From: an uncultured Thermoproteales archaeon
GTDB taxonomy: Archaea; Thermoproteota; Thermoprotei; Thermoproteales; Thermoproteaceae
Direction: 5' to 3'
Assembly (NCBI GenBank): GCA_938027595.1
Contig: CALJAK010000002.1
Coordinates: 124,001-188,000, forward strand
DNA: 64,000 nucleotides
Part shown: one piece after another, positions 31,892 to 39,785 of the stretch
Position numbering within the stretch: the first letter of the stretch is position 1
How the letters are laid out: each line of letters opens with the position of its first letter
Notes under the pieces: generated by a model
What the model was told of the DNA's origin: nothing
Databases searched by the model: none
The model's input: only the letters and a program-made list of their open reading frames with translations
Position numbers and translations under genes: made by a program

Positions 31892-33697
31892 GTGTGTGGA
31901 ATCTTCGGCATTGTGTACAGCGAGAAGTCCCCCCGTCCGCTCGGCGCTGTGTTGAAGAGAGCGCTGGAGAGATTGGAATACAGAGGTTACGACTCGGCGG
32001 GGGTGGCGGTGGCGGAGGGGGGGCTCACAGTTAGGAAAGACGTGGGTAAGGTGGCTGAGGTGGTGGCTAGACACGGCGTTGAGAATCTACGCGGCGCGGT
32101 GGGTATTGCCCACACCCGCTGGGCTACTCACGGGAAGCCCAGCCAAGCTAATGCACATCCACACGTAGACTGCCGTGGGGTACTGGCGGTGGTTCACAAC
32201 GGCATAATTGAAAACTACGCCGAACTCCGGGAGGAGCTGTCCAAGAGGGGGCACATATTCAAGTCTGAGACTGACACGGAGGTCTTCGCTCACTTAGTTG
32301 AGGAGTTCAAGAAGGGGGGTTTGGACACCTTTTCGGCGTTTAGAAAAGCTGTAGGCGCAATCCGGGGTGCCTACGCCATTGTGATGGTGGACGCAGAAAC
32401 GCCGGGCGTCATATACTTCGCTCGTAATCTATCGCCGTTGATAATCGGCGTGGGGGACGGCTTCAACGTGGTGGCTAGCGACATACCGACTGTGCTAGAC
32501 CACACTAAGAGAGTCATAGCTGTGAGAGACGGCGAATATGGCTACATCACGTGGGATAGAGTAGTCATAGAACTCGACGGAGTTCTCCAGAACCCGCTGG
32601 AGAGAATTGAGGAAATTCCCTGGAGCGCCGAGATGGCGACAAAGGGGGGTTACCCCCACTTCATGCTCAAGGAGATATACGAACAGCCGGAGTCACTCGC
32701 GAGCACAGTGTCTGGCCTTGAGTGGAGACTTTTAGAAAAAGTCGCCGAAATGTTGTTGTCTTCTAGAAATGTATACGTGACGGCCGCCGGTTCTTCTTAC
32801 CACGCGGGGCTTGTCTTTACACACCTCCTCCCAAGAGTGAAAATAACGTCGACGCCGGTGATTTCTTCTGAATACGCCACTTACGAGGAGTTGTTCGACA
32901 GAGGAGACGTGGCTGTGGCAATTTCGCAATCCGGCGAGACTATAGACACCATCAAAGCAGTGAGAGCGATGAGAGAGAGGGGAGTGAAAGTAATCGCTGT
33001 GACTAACGTAGTGTGTAGCACGTTGTCTAGAGAAAGCGACGTGACTATATACACGAGAGCGGGGCCGGAAATCGGCGTGGCGGCTACCAAAACTTTCACT
33101 ACGCAAGTGGCTACTCTGGCAGCTGTGTACGTTTCAATTTTGAAAACTCTCGGAAACAACGTGGAGAATTACGAGAGGAGTCTAAAGACGTTGCCAAACG
33201 CCGTGAGGAAAGCCATTGAAAACACCGCAGGCTCCGCCAAAGCTCTCGCCAAGAGGATGGATAGACCAAGCGCTTACTACCTAGGTAGAGGCGCCGCAGT
33301 GCCGGTGGCGATGGAGGGAGCTCTCAAGCTGAAGGAGGTGGCTTACGTACATGCAGAGGCGTACCCAGCCGGCGAGTCTAAACACGGCCCCATAGCTCTA
33401 GTGGACGAGGGCTTCCCCACAGTGTTCACTTTCTCTGACCCCTCCACTAGAGAAAAGACGTTGAACAACGTGGCTGAGATGAAAGCCAGGGGGGCCTACA
33501 CCATAGGCGTGGTGCCAGCCAAGAGCGACATAGCGAAAAAACTAGACTGGGCCATAGAGGTGCCCGACGTGGATGAAGTGGTTGCCCCAGTTGTGTACAT
33601 AACGCCACTGCAACTCTTGGCGTACTTCACGGCCGTGGAGAGGGGGCGAGATCCAGACAAACCGAGAAACTTAGCCAAAACTGTCACTGTAGAGTGA
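31892..33697 (+). CDS. glmS: Glutamine--fructose-6-phosphate aminotransferase
   Basis: A 601-residue GlmS that makes glucosamine-6-phosphate. The GTG at 31892 gives MCGIFGIV, putting the catalytic Cys at position 2, where glutamine amidotransferase requires it; longer upstream starts would bury it. The glutaminase domain spans about 1-215, then two SIS isomerase domains (AISQSGETIDT; AYPAGESKHGPIAL) and the conserved C-terminal LAKTVTVE. A TATA-like stretch (TTTTTCTATATG) is about 23 nt upstream. The stop overlaps the GlmU-like gene by one base. Confidence 0.96.
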   Translation: MCGIFGIVYSEKSPRPLGAVLKRALERLEYRGYDSAGVAVAEGGLTVRKDVGKVAEVVARHGVENLRGAVGIAHTRWATHGKPSQANAHPHVDCRGVLAVVHNGIIENYAELREELSKRGHIFKSETDTEVFAHLVEEFKKGGLDTFSAFRKAVGAIRGAYAIVMVDAETPGVIYFARNLSPLIIGVGDGFNVVASDIPTVLDHTKRVIAVRDGEYGYITWDRVVIELDGVLQNPLERIEEIPWSAEMATKGGYPHFMLKEIYEQPESLASTVSGLEWRLLEKVAEMLLSSRNVYVTAAGSSYHAGLVFTHLLPRVKITSTPVISSEYATYEELFDRGDVAVAISQSGETIDTIKAVRAMRERGVKVIAVTNVVCSTLSRESDVTIYTRAGPEIGVAATKTFTTQVATLAAVYVSILKTLGNNVENYERSLKTLPNAVRKAIENTAGSAKALAKRMDRPSAYYLGRGAAVPVAMEGALKLKEVAYVHAEAYPAGESKHGPIALVDEGFPTVFTFSDPSTREKTLNNVAEMKARGAYTIGVVPAKSDIAKKLDWAIEVPDVDEVVAPVVYITPLQLLAYFTAVERGRDPDKPRNLAKTVTVE

Positions 33698-34782
33698 TGA
33701 AAATCGCGCCAGTCGTGCTAGCCGGCGGGAGGCCGGGTCTCTTCGAGAAAATCACTGGAAACCTCCCGAAGACTTACGTCAAGATAGGCGGCAGGAGGTT
33801 GTATCAATACGCCGCAGACGCCCTCTACTCAATGTTCGGCAGAGTTTACGTAGTGGCTCCACAGCCAGAGAGAGAAGTGTACACCTACATAGAGGAGAAG
33901 GCCGTGGGGGTGGAGGAGGCAATAGCCACAGCCGAAGCCCACATCAGCTCCGAGACGTATCTACTACTGGCGTACGGCGATGTGTATGTAGAACCAGCCG
34001 CCTACAGGTCGCTAGTAGAAGCAGTGGTGTCCACTGCGGTAGATGGCGCGCTTTTGGCAGTGCCGAGAAGAGTAACCAAGGGATATGGAGTGTTAGAAAC
34101 CAGAGAGGGGGGCCTCCTAGACAGAATAGGGGGAGAGGGACAGTGGATTTTCGGCGGCGTTGCGCTGCTACCGCGAGACGTGGTGAAGAAGATGAGTAAT
34201 CTCTACGAGGCGTTGAATCACTTCGCCAAAATTAGAAAAATCGCAGTGGTGCCCTGGGGTGGCGTTTGGCACGACGTCAACTACCCAGAAGACTTACTAC
34301 AGTTACTAGAACACACGGCGCCGCAGAGCACGTACATAGCCAAATCCGCCAAAGTGAGCCCCACAGCCGTGTTAGAGGGTCCCGTGACGGTGTCAGAAGA
34401 CGTCGAGATAGATCACTACGCCGTGGTGAAGGGACCGGCGTACTTAGGGAGGGGGACTTTCGTCGGTAGTCACACACTGGTCCGCAACTACGCGAGCATA
34501 GAGGAGGGAGCCACAGTGGGGAGCTCCGCCGAGATAAGCCACAGTCTCATCGGCGAGAGAGCCACCATTGGCAGAGCTTCGTACATATCGTACAGCGTTG
34601 TGGGAGAAGAGGCAGTAGTAGAGCCAAACGTAGTAACCATGTCAATGTTGAGAGAGGGAAGAGAAAGACTAGAACCCATCGAAGTTAGAGGAGTACGTTT
34701 CTACAAACTAGGCGCATTGATACCACGACGCAGTAGAATAACTGCAGGCACAACACTACAACCAAGCCACGGCTTCAGCTAA
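33697..34782 (+). CDS. GlmU-like sugar-phosphate nucleotidyltransferase/left-handed beta-helix protein
   Basis: A 361-residue two-domain protein. The N-terminal half is a nucleotidyltransferase: LAGGRPGLFEKITGNLPKTYVKIGGR is a variant of the LAGG-x-G-x-R...PK signature, and a YGDVYVE strand provides the metal-site Asp. The C-terminal half has hexapeptide repeats (about residues 218-320) forming a left-handed beta helix. Crenarchaeal relatives act as UDP-GlcNAc pyrophosphorylase, with or without glucosamine-1-phosphate acetyltransferase. It overlaps glmS (TGATG), which supports UDP-GlcNAc synthesis. The GxG in motif I is altered (GGRPGLF). Confidence 0.82.
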   Translation: MKIAPVVLAGGRPGLFEKITGNLPKTYVKIGGRRLYQYAADALYSMFGRVYVVAPQPEREVYTYIEEKAVGVEEAIATAEAHISSETYLLLAYGDVYVEPAAYRSLVEAVVSTAVDGALLAVPRRVTKGYGVLETREGGLLDRIGGEGQWIFGGVALLPRDVVKKMSNLYEALNHFAKIRKIAVVPWGGVWHDVNYPEDLLQLLEHTAPQSTYIAKSAKVSPTAVLEGPVTVSEDVEIDHYAVVKGPAYLGRGTFVGSHTLVRNYASIEEGATVGSSAEISHSLIGERATIGRASYISYSVVGEEAVVEPNVVTMSMLREGRERLEPIEVRGVRFYKLGALIPRRSRITAGTTLQPSHGFS

Positions 34783-34808
34783 TGAAGAGAAGGCGCCGGA
34801 GTCTTGAG

Positions 34809-34897
34809 TAGCCCGGCCGGGATTCGAACCCGGGCCACGGGGTCCAGAGCCCCGCATCCCTAGCCGGACTCCCCCTTGGCCGCTAGACGACCGGGCT
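34809..34897 (-). tRNA. tRNA-Gln(CUG) with a D-arm intron
   Basis: The acceptor AGCCCGG (34897-34891) pairs with CCGGGCT (34816-34810), discriminator A at 34809. The anticodon stem CGGGG/CCCCG encloses CTCTGGA with anticodon CTG (34847-34845), and the T arm is CCGGG-TTCGAAT-CCCGG. The D arm is too long by 15-16 nt. Removing 34861-34875 leaves a normal D arm, and a bulge-helix-bulge is visible (GCC/GGC helix with AA|G and TA|G bulges). A G run makes the exact boundary ambiguous by one base. An AAATTTTTTAA promoter element is about 29 nt upstream. Confidence 0.87.
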
Positions 34898-34999
34898 CGT
34901 CCTCCTTCACTCTTACGTTAAAAAATTTTTTGGAAATTCACAAACCGCATGACACTGTTTCCAGCTCTGGCTTTAACAACAACCACATGGATGTTTCTC

Positions 35000-35172
35000 G
35001 AGCGCGTGGTGCACGTGGGTGGGGGTTGTCTAAACGCCGACGTATGGCGGCGTGGCGTAGACATGGGGGCGGGTGGGCGATGCACACAAAACGTGTCGGC
35101 GCATCCACGTCAAGTTCACGCCAAGACCCCACGTGGCGGTTAGCGAACACGTCAAGAGTTGCAAAATGCGTC
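35000..35172 (+). ncRNA. Candidate structured non-coding RNA, GC-rich
   Basis: The 274-bp gap between tRNA-Gln and trmO is clearly GC-richer than its flanks and has no coding pattern in any frame. It folds as a branched structure: a closing helix 35012-35019/35128-35135 (CACGTGGG/CCCACGTG), a hairpin 35028-35038/35054-35062 (GTCTA..CGCC/GGCGTAGAC) and another at 35079-35087/35093-35105 (GATGC, ACAC/GTGT, GCATC). A weak TTTAAC element is about 25 nt before 35000 and a T-rich stretch follows at 35171. It lacks recognisable SRP, RNase P or C/D motifs. The strand is inferred from those flanking signals and could be wrong. Confidence 0.5.
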
Positions 35173-35651
35173 TATCTTTTCTGTGGCCCGAGCCAGGTGG
35201 GTAGTGTGTGTCTCTTTTCTTTTAGTACTTCTTCGAGCCAGTCTGGGACTTTGAATTGATTCACTACGTCTAGCTGGTCGTATGGCTTTATGTCTAGCAC
35301 TGGGCTTCCGGTCCAGGCGTCTAGTCCCATTACCCGCAGTCGTGGGGGTTCTACTTGCACAATCTTCACGATTGTTAGAGCTATTGGGTTTGGTCTCTGT
35401 GGGAATCTGGTGGCGAAGATGCCCACTTCTGGCATCTCCTCCCGCTTCCATGGCTTTAGTTTGAGTTTTGGCGGTGGAGCTTCGTGAAAGTGCCAGAGGA
35501 CGTGGGCGTGGCTGTAGTCTTCTAAGCCTGTGAGACCTTCTGCGTATTCCTCGTATACGTATATAGTCGAGACGTAGCTGTATTTATCCACACCGCCGCT
35601 GCGTGGGTATCCAACTTCCACTACCCCAATAGGCTTTAGGCAGATGGACAT
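35172..35651 (-). CDS. trmO: tRNA t6A N6-methyltransferase TrmO (TsaA family)
   Basis: A 159-residue beta-barrel protein of the TrmO family, which methylates threonylcarbamoyladenosine at tRNA position 37. It opens with LKPIGVVEV, has GIFATRFPQRPNPIALT (the SAM-site signature, about residues 77-93) and ends with GLDAWTGSPVLDIKPYD. Bacterial TrmO uses this site to modify tRNA-Thr; activity in this organism is inferred. The next upstream gene on the same strand ends within 40 nt on the other side of its start. Confidence 0.9.
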   Translation of the reverse strand: MSICLKPIGVVEVGYPRSGGVDKYSYVSTIYVYEEYAEGLTGLEDYSHAHVLWHFHEAPPPKLKLKPWKREEMPEVGIFATRFPQRPNPIALTIVKIVQVEPPRLRVMGLDAWTGSPVLDIKPYDQLDVVNQFKVPDWLEEVLKEKRHTLPTWLGPQKR

Positions 35652-35660
35652 GGCTGGCTG

Positions 35661-36431
35661 TCAACTTGGCGTTAAATACTTCTCTATAGCCACCTCCACG
35701 GCGTGTGGCGAGTCTTCTAAATACCTCCGCCTCGCTCTTGCAAACTCTAACTCTCCGCGTTTGAGTTCCACGTAGAAAACTCCCGGCTCTTTTCCGAAGT
35801 CCTCTAGAGCTCCGTTTGGCGTAGCTACGTACGAGCCGCCCTCCACCGGGCGTCCGTCTCGGTACCGATAGCCGGTGCCCACTGCCGAAATTACGTAGAT
35901 GGAGTTCTCGAACGACCTAGTTAAGCCGATAGCTTTCCAGAGTTCTCTCCTGTCGCTGGTGACGCTAGCTGGGTTTACCACCACCTCTGCGCCCTCCCTC
36001 GCGAGTTTCCTCACCAACTCTGGATAGACGAGATCTACACAAATCACGCAACCCACGGACCAACCGGCGGTTTTGAACATAGCCAGCTTAGACCCCCGGG
36101 AGACTAGCTTTCTCTCGCCAGTGGCTGCCGAGGGGAAGATCTTCTCGCCGTATGTCCAACCTCCGCCCGGCTCTACTATGGGGCAGATTGTCTTCACTTC
36201 ACCCACGTGGATAGCCACTGCGCCGCCGATCACTACGCCAGATATCCTCTCGGCGATTTTAACCAGCGAAGTTACGTAGTGGTTAAGTTCTTCTCTATCC
36301 AGGGGGGTTGTACCTATCCAATACTCCGGCAGCACTAACACGTCTGCCGTGTTTGAAATCTCTGAGAGAAGCCAATCGATTCCTTGGCTGAAGTTTGGAA
36401 ATCTGGTAGTCTGCCCTATGGCGACTCTCAC
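35661..36431 (-). CDS. Carbon-nitrogen hydrolase (nitrilase superfamily)
   Basis: A 256-residue amidase-like enzyme with the nitrilase catalytic triad: Glu in VLPEYW (about residue 37), Lys in YGEKIFPSA (about 104) and Cys in GCVICVDLVYPE (about 140). Substrate is unknown; related enzymes include omega-amidase and agmatine- or carbamoylputrescine-type hydrolases. The GTG at 36431 is the start because it follows an ATATAAATAAA element by about 20 nt; the longer frame runs into the divergent tRNA-Pro gene. trmO is downstream. Confidence 0.82.
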   Translation of the reverse strand: MRVAIGQTTRFPNFSQGIDWLLSEISNTADVLVLPEYWIGTTPLDREELNHYVTSLVKIAERISGVVIGGAVAIHVGEVKTICPIVEPGGGWTYGEKIFPSAATGERKLVSRGSKLAMFKTAGWSVGCVICVDLVYPELVRKLAREGAEVVVNPASVTSDRRELWKAIGLTRSFENSIYVISAVGTGYRYRDGRPVEGGSYVATPNGALEDFGKEPGVFYVELKRGELEFARARRRYLEDSPHAVEVAIEKYLTPS

Positions 36432-36444
36432 GGCAAGTGGAAAA

Positions 36445-36457
36445 GATATAAATAAAA
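36445..36457. promoter_or_regulatory. Shared TATA element, nitrilase-family gene/tRNA-Pro
   Basis: GATATAAATAAAA is centred about 20 nt from the nitrilase-family GTG (36431, minus) and about 23 nt from the 5' end of tRNA-Pro (36473, plus). The 41 nt between the two transcripts contain no other AT-rich element of that spacing. Confidence 0.45.
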
Positions 36458-36472
36458 GAAGTGATGGGGGTG

Positions 36473-36565
36473 GGGGCCGTAGTCTAGCCTGGCTAGGATG
36501 CCGGCCTGGGGCTGAGCCCCGCACCGGAGCGCCGGTGATCCCGGGTTCAAATCCCGGCGGCCCCA
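36473..36565 (+). tRNA. tRNA-Pro(GGG) with a canonical-position intron
   Basis: The acceptor GGGGCCG pairs with CGGCCCC (36558-36564), discriminator A at 36565. The anticodon stem is CCGGC/GCCGG, and an 18-nt intron at 36512-36529 sits between positions 37 and 38. The bulge-helix-bulge is clean: CTGG pairs with CCGG, flanked by GG|C and AG|C. Splicing gives loop CTGGGGC with anticodon GGG (36508-36510) and a 75-nt tRNA. No genomic CCA is present. Confidence 0.9.
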
Positions 36566-36599
36566 TGTGTGGATATATTAATGACACATTTCGCACTCC

Positions 36600-37487
36600 G
36601 TGGAGTTTGCGACTAGAGTGTTGACTGTGTTTATCTCCACGGCGCTTGGACTGTGGGTGGCTAGGCATCTCTACAGACGGCTGGAGCTATTGGCCACTCC
36701 CCTGTCTAAACGTCTCGATCTCCCCGTCGGTCTTGTGGCGTTGTCCATAGCCGAGGCTAGAGCTCCACACGCCATTTTGGCGCGGTGGATGGCCGAGGGG
36801 GCTGTGACATTTCGACACGTGTTGACTTTCTCCTTTGTCACCTGGCCGCTGAGGACGGTACTCCTCCACTTGAGGCTGGGGATAATCCCACTGGCGGTGG
36901 GTGCTTTGGGTCCGTTGGGCTTGGCTTACTTATCCATAGTGTACCTACCATCGGTGGTTGGGTTCGCCATCGCCACACGCATGGGGAGGGGACTCCAGTG
37001 GCCTCGAAATGTAGACACTGCTAAACTCGCGACGTCTGTGAATATTCTAAAGACCGCCGCCGAGATAGCTGGGAGATATGCAATTTTTGAAGTGGTTTTT
37101 CTCTTGCTAGATCTCTGGGGGGTGCGTATATCGCTCGACTTCGCGCCACTGACCCCCGAGGCGATTGCAGTGGCTTCCATCGCAGCGGTGAGGCCAAGCC
37201 TTGGCATTATGGCTGCGGCACCGCTCTACTTCGGCGGTAGAATGGCGGCGGCGGAAGTCTTGCTAGCTCTGTTGTTGGGTAGACTTGTCTACATGTCTGT
37301 CTTTGAATTTCCGAGAAGTGCGGTGCAGTTCTACGGGTCCATATATCCCCCAGCCGCAGCCAGCCGTTTGGTAGTTTACACAGCTTTGGTGATGTACGGA
37401 GTGACTCTGCCCATCTTGGCGGCGCTATGGTTGGTATCTATGTATGGAAAACCTCCTGAAGCACAACTTCTGTCTACTCTGAGCTAG
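36600..37487 (+). CDS. Polytopic membrane protein, possibly nucleoside-recognition (Gate) family
   Basis: A 295-residue protein with about eight hydrophobic segments (for example LGIIPLAVGALGPLGLAYLSIVYL, ILAALWLVSMY) and few charges. The spread of Pro/Gly-rich helices resembles archaeal proteins annotated as nucleoside-recognition domain proteins, but no decisive motif is visible. The GTG at 36600 is about 23 nt from a TATATTAAT element. Its last 63 bp overlap the minus-strand gene at 37425, an unusually long tail-to-tail overlap. Confidence 0.6.
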   Translation: MEFATRVLTVFISTALGLWVARHLYRRLELLATPLSKRLDLPVGLVALSIAEARAPHAILARWMAEGAVTFRHVLTFSFVTWPLRTVLLHLRLGIIPLAVGALGPLGLAYLSIVYLPSVVGFAIATRMGRGLQWPRNVDTAKLATSVNILKTAAEIAGRYAIFEVVFLLLDLWGVRISLDFAPLTPEAIAVASIAAVRPSLGIMAAAPLYFGGRMAAAEVLLALLLGRLVYMSVFEFPRSAVQFYGSIYPPAAASRLVVYTALVMYGVTLPILAALWLVSMYGKPPEAQLLSTLS

Positions 37488-37694
37488 GTAAGCGGCAAGT
37501 TGCTCCACCGTAGCGGCTGGCACGTAGTAAATCTGCCTCCCGCCGGTGCTGACACCCAACATGATAGTTTCGTCGTGCTTCACGACACCCAACTCTCTTA
37601 GCTTCTCCACAACCGTAGAGGGATGTCTCCACGGCTCTATCTCCACTTCCACTTCGACGCCGCGGTCTAAGTCTAGCAACTTCAGCCGCGTCAT
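37425..37694 (-). CDS. Hypothetical protein at the end of the complex I cluster
   Basis: An 89-residue protein, beta-rich in the first half (LLDLDRGVEVEVEIEPW) with a later VPAATVEQLAAYL helix. No family is recognised, and it is too short and dissimilar to be the missing NuoC. Its ATG overlaps the nuoD stop by 4 bp, so it belongs to that operon. The C-terminal 20 codons lie antisense to the membrane-protein gene. Confidence 0.55.
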   Translation of the reverse strand: MTRLKLLDLDRGVEVEVEIEPWRHPSTVVEKLRELGVVKHDETIMLGVSTGGRQIYYVPAATVEQLAAYLAQSRQKLCFRRFSIHRYQP

Positions 37695-38908
37695 CTGTCT
37701 GCCTCTGGTGGGAAGTAACCGAAAGACATGTACACCGCCGGCATGTCAGCCAGTCTCTGCCCCCTCATGGCTTCCACCATGGCTCTCAAATTGCGCCAAC
37801 TCGGCGTGACTAACCTCATGCGGTACAACCTCTGGGAGCTGGTGGTGAAGAGTTGGACGTAAGTGAGGCCTCTGCTGGCTTCAGCCATGCCGTGGTATTC
37901 GCCGAGTTCTGGATATATGTACGTATATACCCCCAACACGCCCGAAATCCCCTCCCGTCTATACTCGGGGTTTTTAAACAAGAGAGCTTGGTCAATCACG
38001 TCGCTCTCTGGCAGAGACTTCAATATCTGTCGCGCTATGTCTATAGAGGTGTAGATCTCTCTCCACCTCACGAGAGTTCTAGCCATAGCGTCGCCGGCTT
38101 TCTCCACGGCAATTTCAAAATCTAACTCGCCATATGCGTCGTATGGATGCACCTTCCTCACGTCGTACCTCACGCCAGAGGCTCTGGCGAATGGCCCCAC
38201 GACGCCCAACTCAGCCACCGCCTTGGCGTCTAAAGTGCCAACTCCCTCGAGTCTAGCTCTAGTGACTGGATTGTCTAGAAACAACGTCTTGAAGTCTCTC
38301 AACTTAGCTTCGGTTTTTGCCAGCAGCTTCTCCACAAGCTCCACGTGGCTTGGCTTTATGTCTCTCCTAACGCCACCCGGCACTGCGTAAGATATAGTTG
38401 TACGCGCCCCCGTGATTTTGGCAAAAACCTCGGCGTAGAGGTCTTGAATTGCGAAACTCCACATAAACGCCGTGGAGTGACCGAGGAATATCCCCAGGAG
38501 AGCCATGTCGTAGAGGTGTGTCCTAACGCGGGACAACTCAGCCATCAACACTCTCAAATACTTAGCGCGCGGCGGCGGCTCGAGACCCAGCGCTCTCTCC
38601 AGAGCTAACACAACTGGATATGTAATGTTTGCACTATCCATAATCGACGCCTTCTCCACTAGAGGTATCAACGTCCAGTAAGGTCTGTTTTCCGCAAGTT
38701 TCTCCACGCCCCGGTGGACGAAACCGGGGTCTGGCACCACTTCAGTAATCAAATCGCCGTCTAGCACCACGAACAACCTCATGTGGCCAGACCCGGGGTG
38801 TTGGGGCCCCACCACTAACACCATCCCACGCCGCCCCTCTAGCAGTTTTTCCTCGGCGTCGATGAAAAACGTAGAGCCCACCCTCTGGTTAAACGGCCAC
38901 TCGGTCAT
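37691..38908 (-). CDS. nuoD: Complex I 49-kDa subunit NuoD
   Basis: A 405-residue homologue of the NuoD/hydrogenase large subunit, which forms the quinone site of complex I with NuoB. Motifs are GPQHPGSGHMRL near residue 34, DPGFVHRGVEKLAENR, and SYAVPGGVRRDI. The Ni-binding cysteines of hydrogenases are absent, so it is of the quinone-reducing kind. I start at the ATG at 38908, two bases after the nuoB stop; longer frames read through nuoB in another register and are not coding. The quinone in this group is expected to be a menaquinone or similar, by knowledge of related species. Confidence 0.94.
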   Translation of the reverse strand: MTEWPFNQRVGSTFFIDAEEKLLEGRRGMVLVVGPQHPGSGHMRLFVVLDGDLITEVVPDPGFVHRGVEKLAENRPYWTLIPLVEKASIMDSANITYPVVLALERALGLEPPPRAKYLRVLMAELSRVRTHLYDMALLGIFLGHSTAFMWSFAIQDLYAEVFAKITGARTTISYAVPGGVRRDIKPSHVELVEKLLAKTEAKLRDFKTLFLDNPVTRARLEGVGTLDAKAVAELGVVGPFARASGVRYDVRKVHPYDAYGELDFEIAVEKAGDAMARTLVRWREIYTSIDIARQILKSLPESDVIDQALLFKNPEYRREGISGVLGVYTYIYPELGEYHGMAEASRGLTYVQLFTTSSQRLYRMRLVTPSWRNLRAMVEAMRGQRLADMPAVYMSFGYFPPEADR

Positions 38909-38910
38909 TC

Positions 38911-39345
38911 TCACTCTGCCGCTATCTCTCTCTGTAGCTCCGTCACTGCCTTCAACAAACCCTCCGGCGTCGGTGGACATCCCGAAATGTAGCCATGCAC
39001 CGGCACGACGTTGGAGGCGGGCACCATGTGATAACTGCCGTAGAATACACCACCCTTGAGTGCACACGCGCCCATCGCGAGTACGTACTTAGGCTCCGGC
39101 ATTTGGTCGTAGACGTATTTAATGTACTTCGCCATCTTGAGCGTGATGGTGCCCTCAATTATGATGACGTTGCTCTGTCTCAAACTACCCATGGGCAACA
39201 TGCCGAATCGCTCTGCGTCGTAAGCAGAGCCAAAAGCGTGTCCAAACTCCACGCCACAGCACGCAGTGACTAAGTGCGGCGGCCACAGAGACCACTTAAT
39301 CCCCCACTTCCCCAATTTATCTATTGTCTTCTTTACTATTTTCAT
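38911..39345 (-). CDS. nuoB: Complex I 20-kDa subunit NuoB
   Basis: A 144-residue Fe-S subunit carrying cluster N2. The four ligands are visible: the CC pair in TACCGVEFGH (residues 29-30), Cys in MGACALKGG (about 94) and Cys in GCPPTP (about 124). It passes electrons to the quinone bound between NuoB and NuoD. It follows nuoA after an 89-nt AT-rich gap that may hold a secondary promoter. Confidence 0.95.
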   Translation of the reverse strand: MKIVKKTIDKLGKWGIKWSLWPPHLVTACCGVEFGHAFGSAYDAERFGMLPMGSLRQSNVIIIEGTITLKMAKYIKYVYDQMPEPKYVLAMGACALKGGVFYGSYHMVPASNVVPVHGYISGCPPTPEGLLKAVTELQREIAAE

Positions 39346-39434
39346 TGTTCTAGATTTCTCTCTTTATAAAAATCTTTTTTTCATTGTATATAACTATATT
39401 TCTCTCTCTATCTAATTTAAATTTCGTCATTTGG

Positions 39435-39785
39435 CTAACTCCACTTCTTCACATCCGCCACTTTCTCCAAGTATCTAACTACATATATCGCAATGAGCGC
39501 CAGCGCCGTGGCTAGCGCCAGCGCCACGTCTAGAGACACTACGCCACGCCAGAGAGCCACCACAACCATAAGCCCCGCGGAGGCCTCTATGGCGGTGACC
39601 ATGTATATATAACCCACGTACTGCATCAAAAGTCTACGCTTCACTTCGCCAAAGGGGGGATTTCCAGCTTCGAATCTCCTCTCTTTCGCTACATGCGGCG
39701 ACTTGGGCGCCAGTAAATACCCCACCAACACCAACGCGCCCAGCGCAATGGCCAGCAGAACTAGAAACAACGCGAATGCAATCAT
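39435..39785 (-). CDS. nuoA: Complex I membrane subunit NuoA
   Basis: A 116-residue protein with three membrane helices. It contains the conserved loop RRFEAGNPPFGEVKRR (E-x-G-x-P), which lies near the quinone cavity. The start overlaps the nuoH stop by 4 bp. Confidence 0.93.
   Translation of the reverse strand: MIAFALFLVLLAIALGALVLVGYLLAPKSPHVAKERRFEAGNPPFGEVKRRLLMQYVGYIYMVTAIEASAGLMVVVALWRGVVSLDVALALATALALIAIYVVRYLEKVADVKKWS

Noticed and set aside
33694-33700. GTGATGA box C-like motif at the glmS/glmU-like junction
   Set aside because: No CTGA box follows at a suitable distance, and the motif is explained by the overlapping stop and start codons.
34266-34469. Small ORFs on both strands inside the GlmU-like gene
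   Set aside because: They are shadow frames within a gene with strong family motifs, with Arg/Ser-rich compositions typical of out-of-frame reading.
34949-35150. Possible small proteins in the tRNA-Gln/trmO gap
   Set aside because: The frames are Gly/Arg/Ala-rich with no start context, and the nested complementary segments point to RNA rather than protein.
35000-35172. Minimal RNase P RNA or SRP RNA
   Set aside because: Neither the conserved GAGGAAA-type region of RNase P nor the SRP helix 8 GGAAG/AGCA motifs was found on either strand.
35661-36668. A longer nitrilase-family protein starting at 36668
   Set aside because: The extension crosses the tRNA-Pro gene on the opposite strand and a clear promoter element; the GTG at 36431 fits family length.
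37691-39067. A longer NuoD starting at 39067
   Set aside because: The added 53 residues run antisense to nothing but overlap nuoB in another frame on the same strand and have no family similarity; the ATG at 38908 follows the nuoB stop by two bases.
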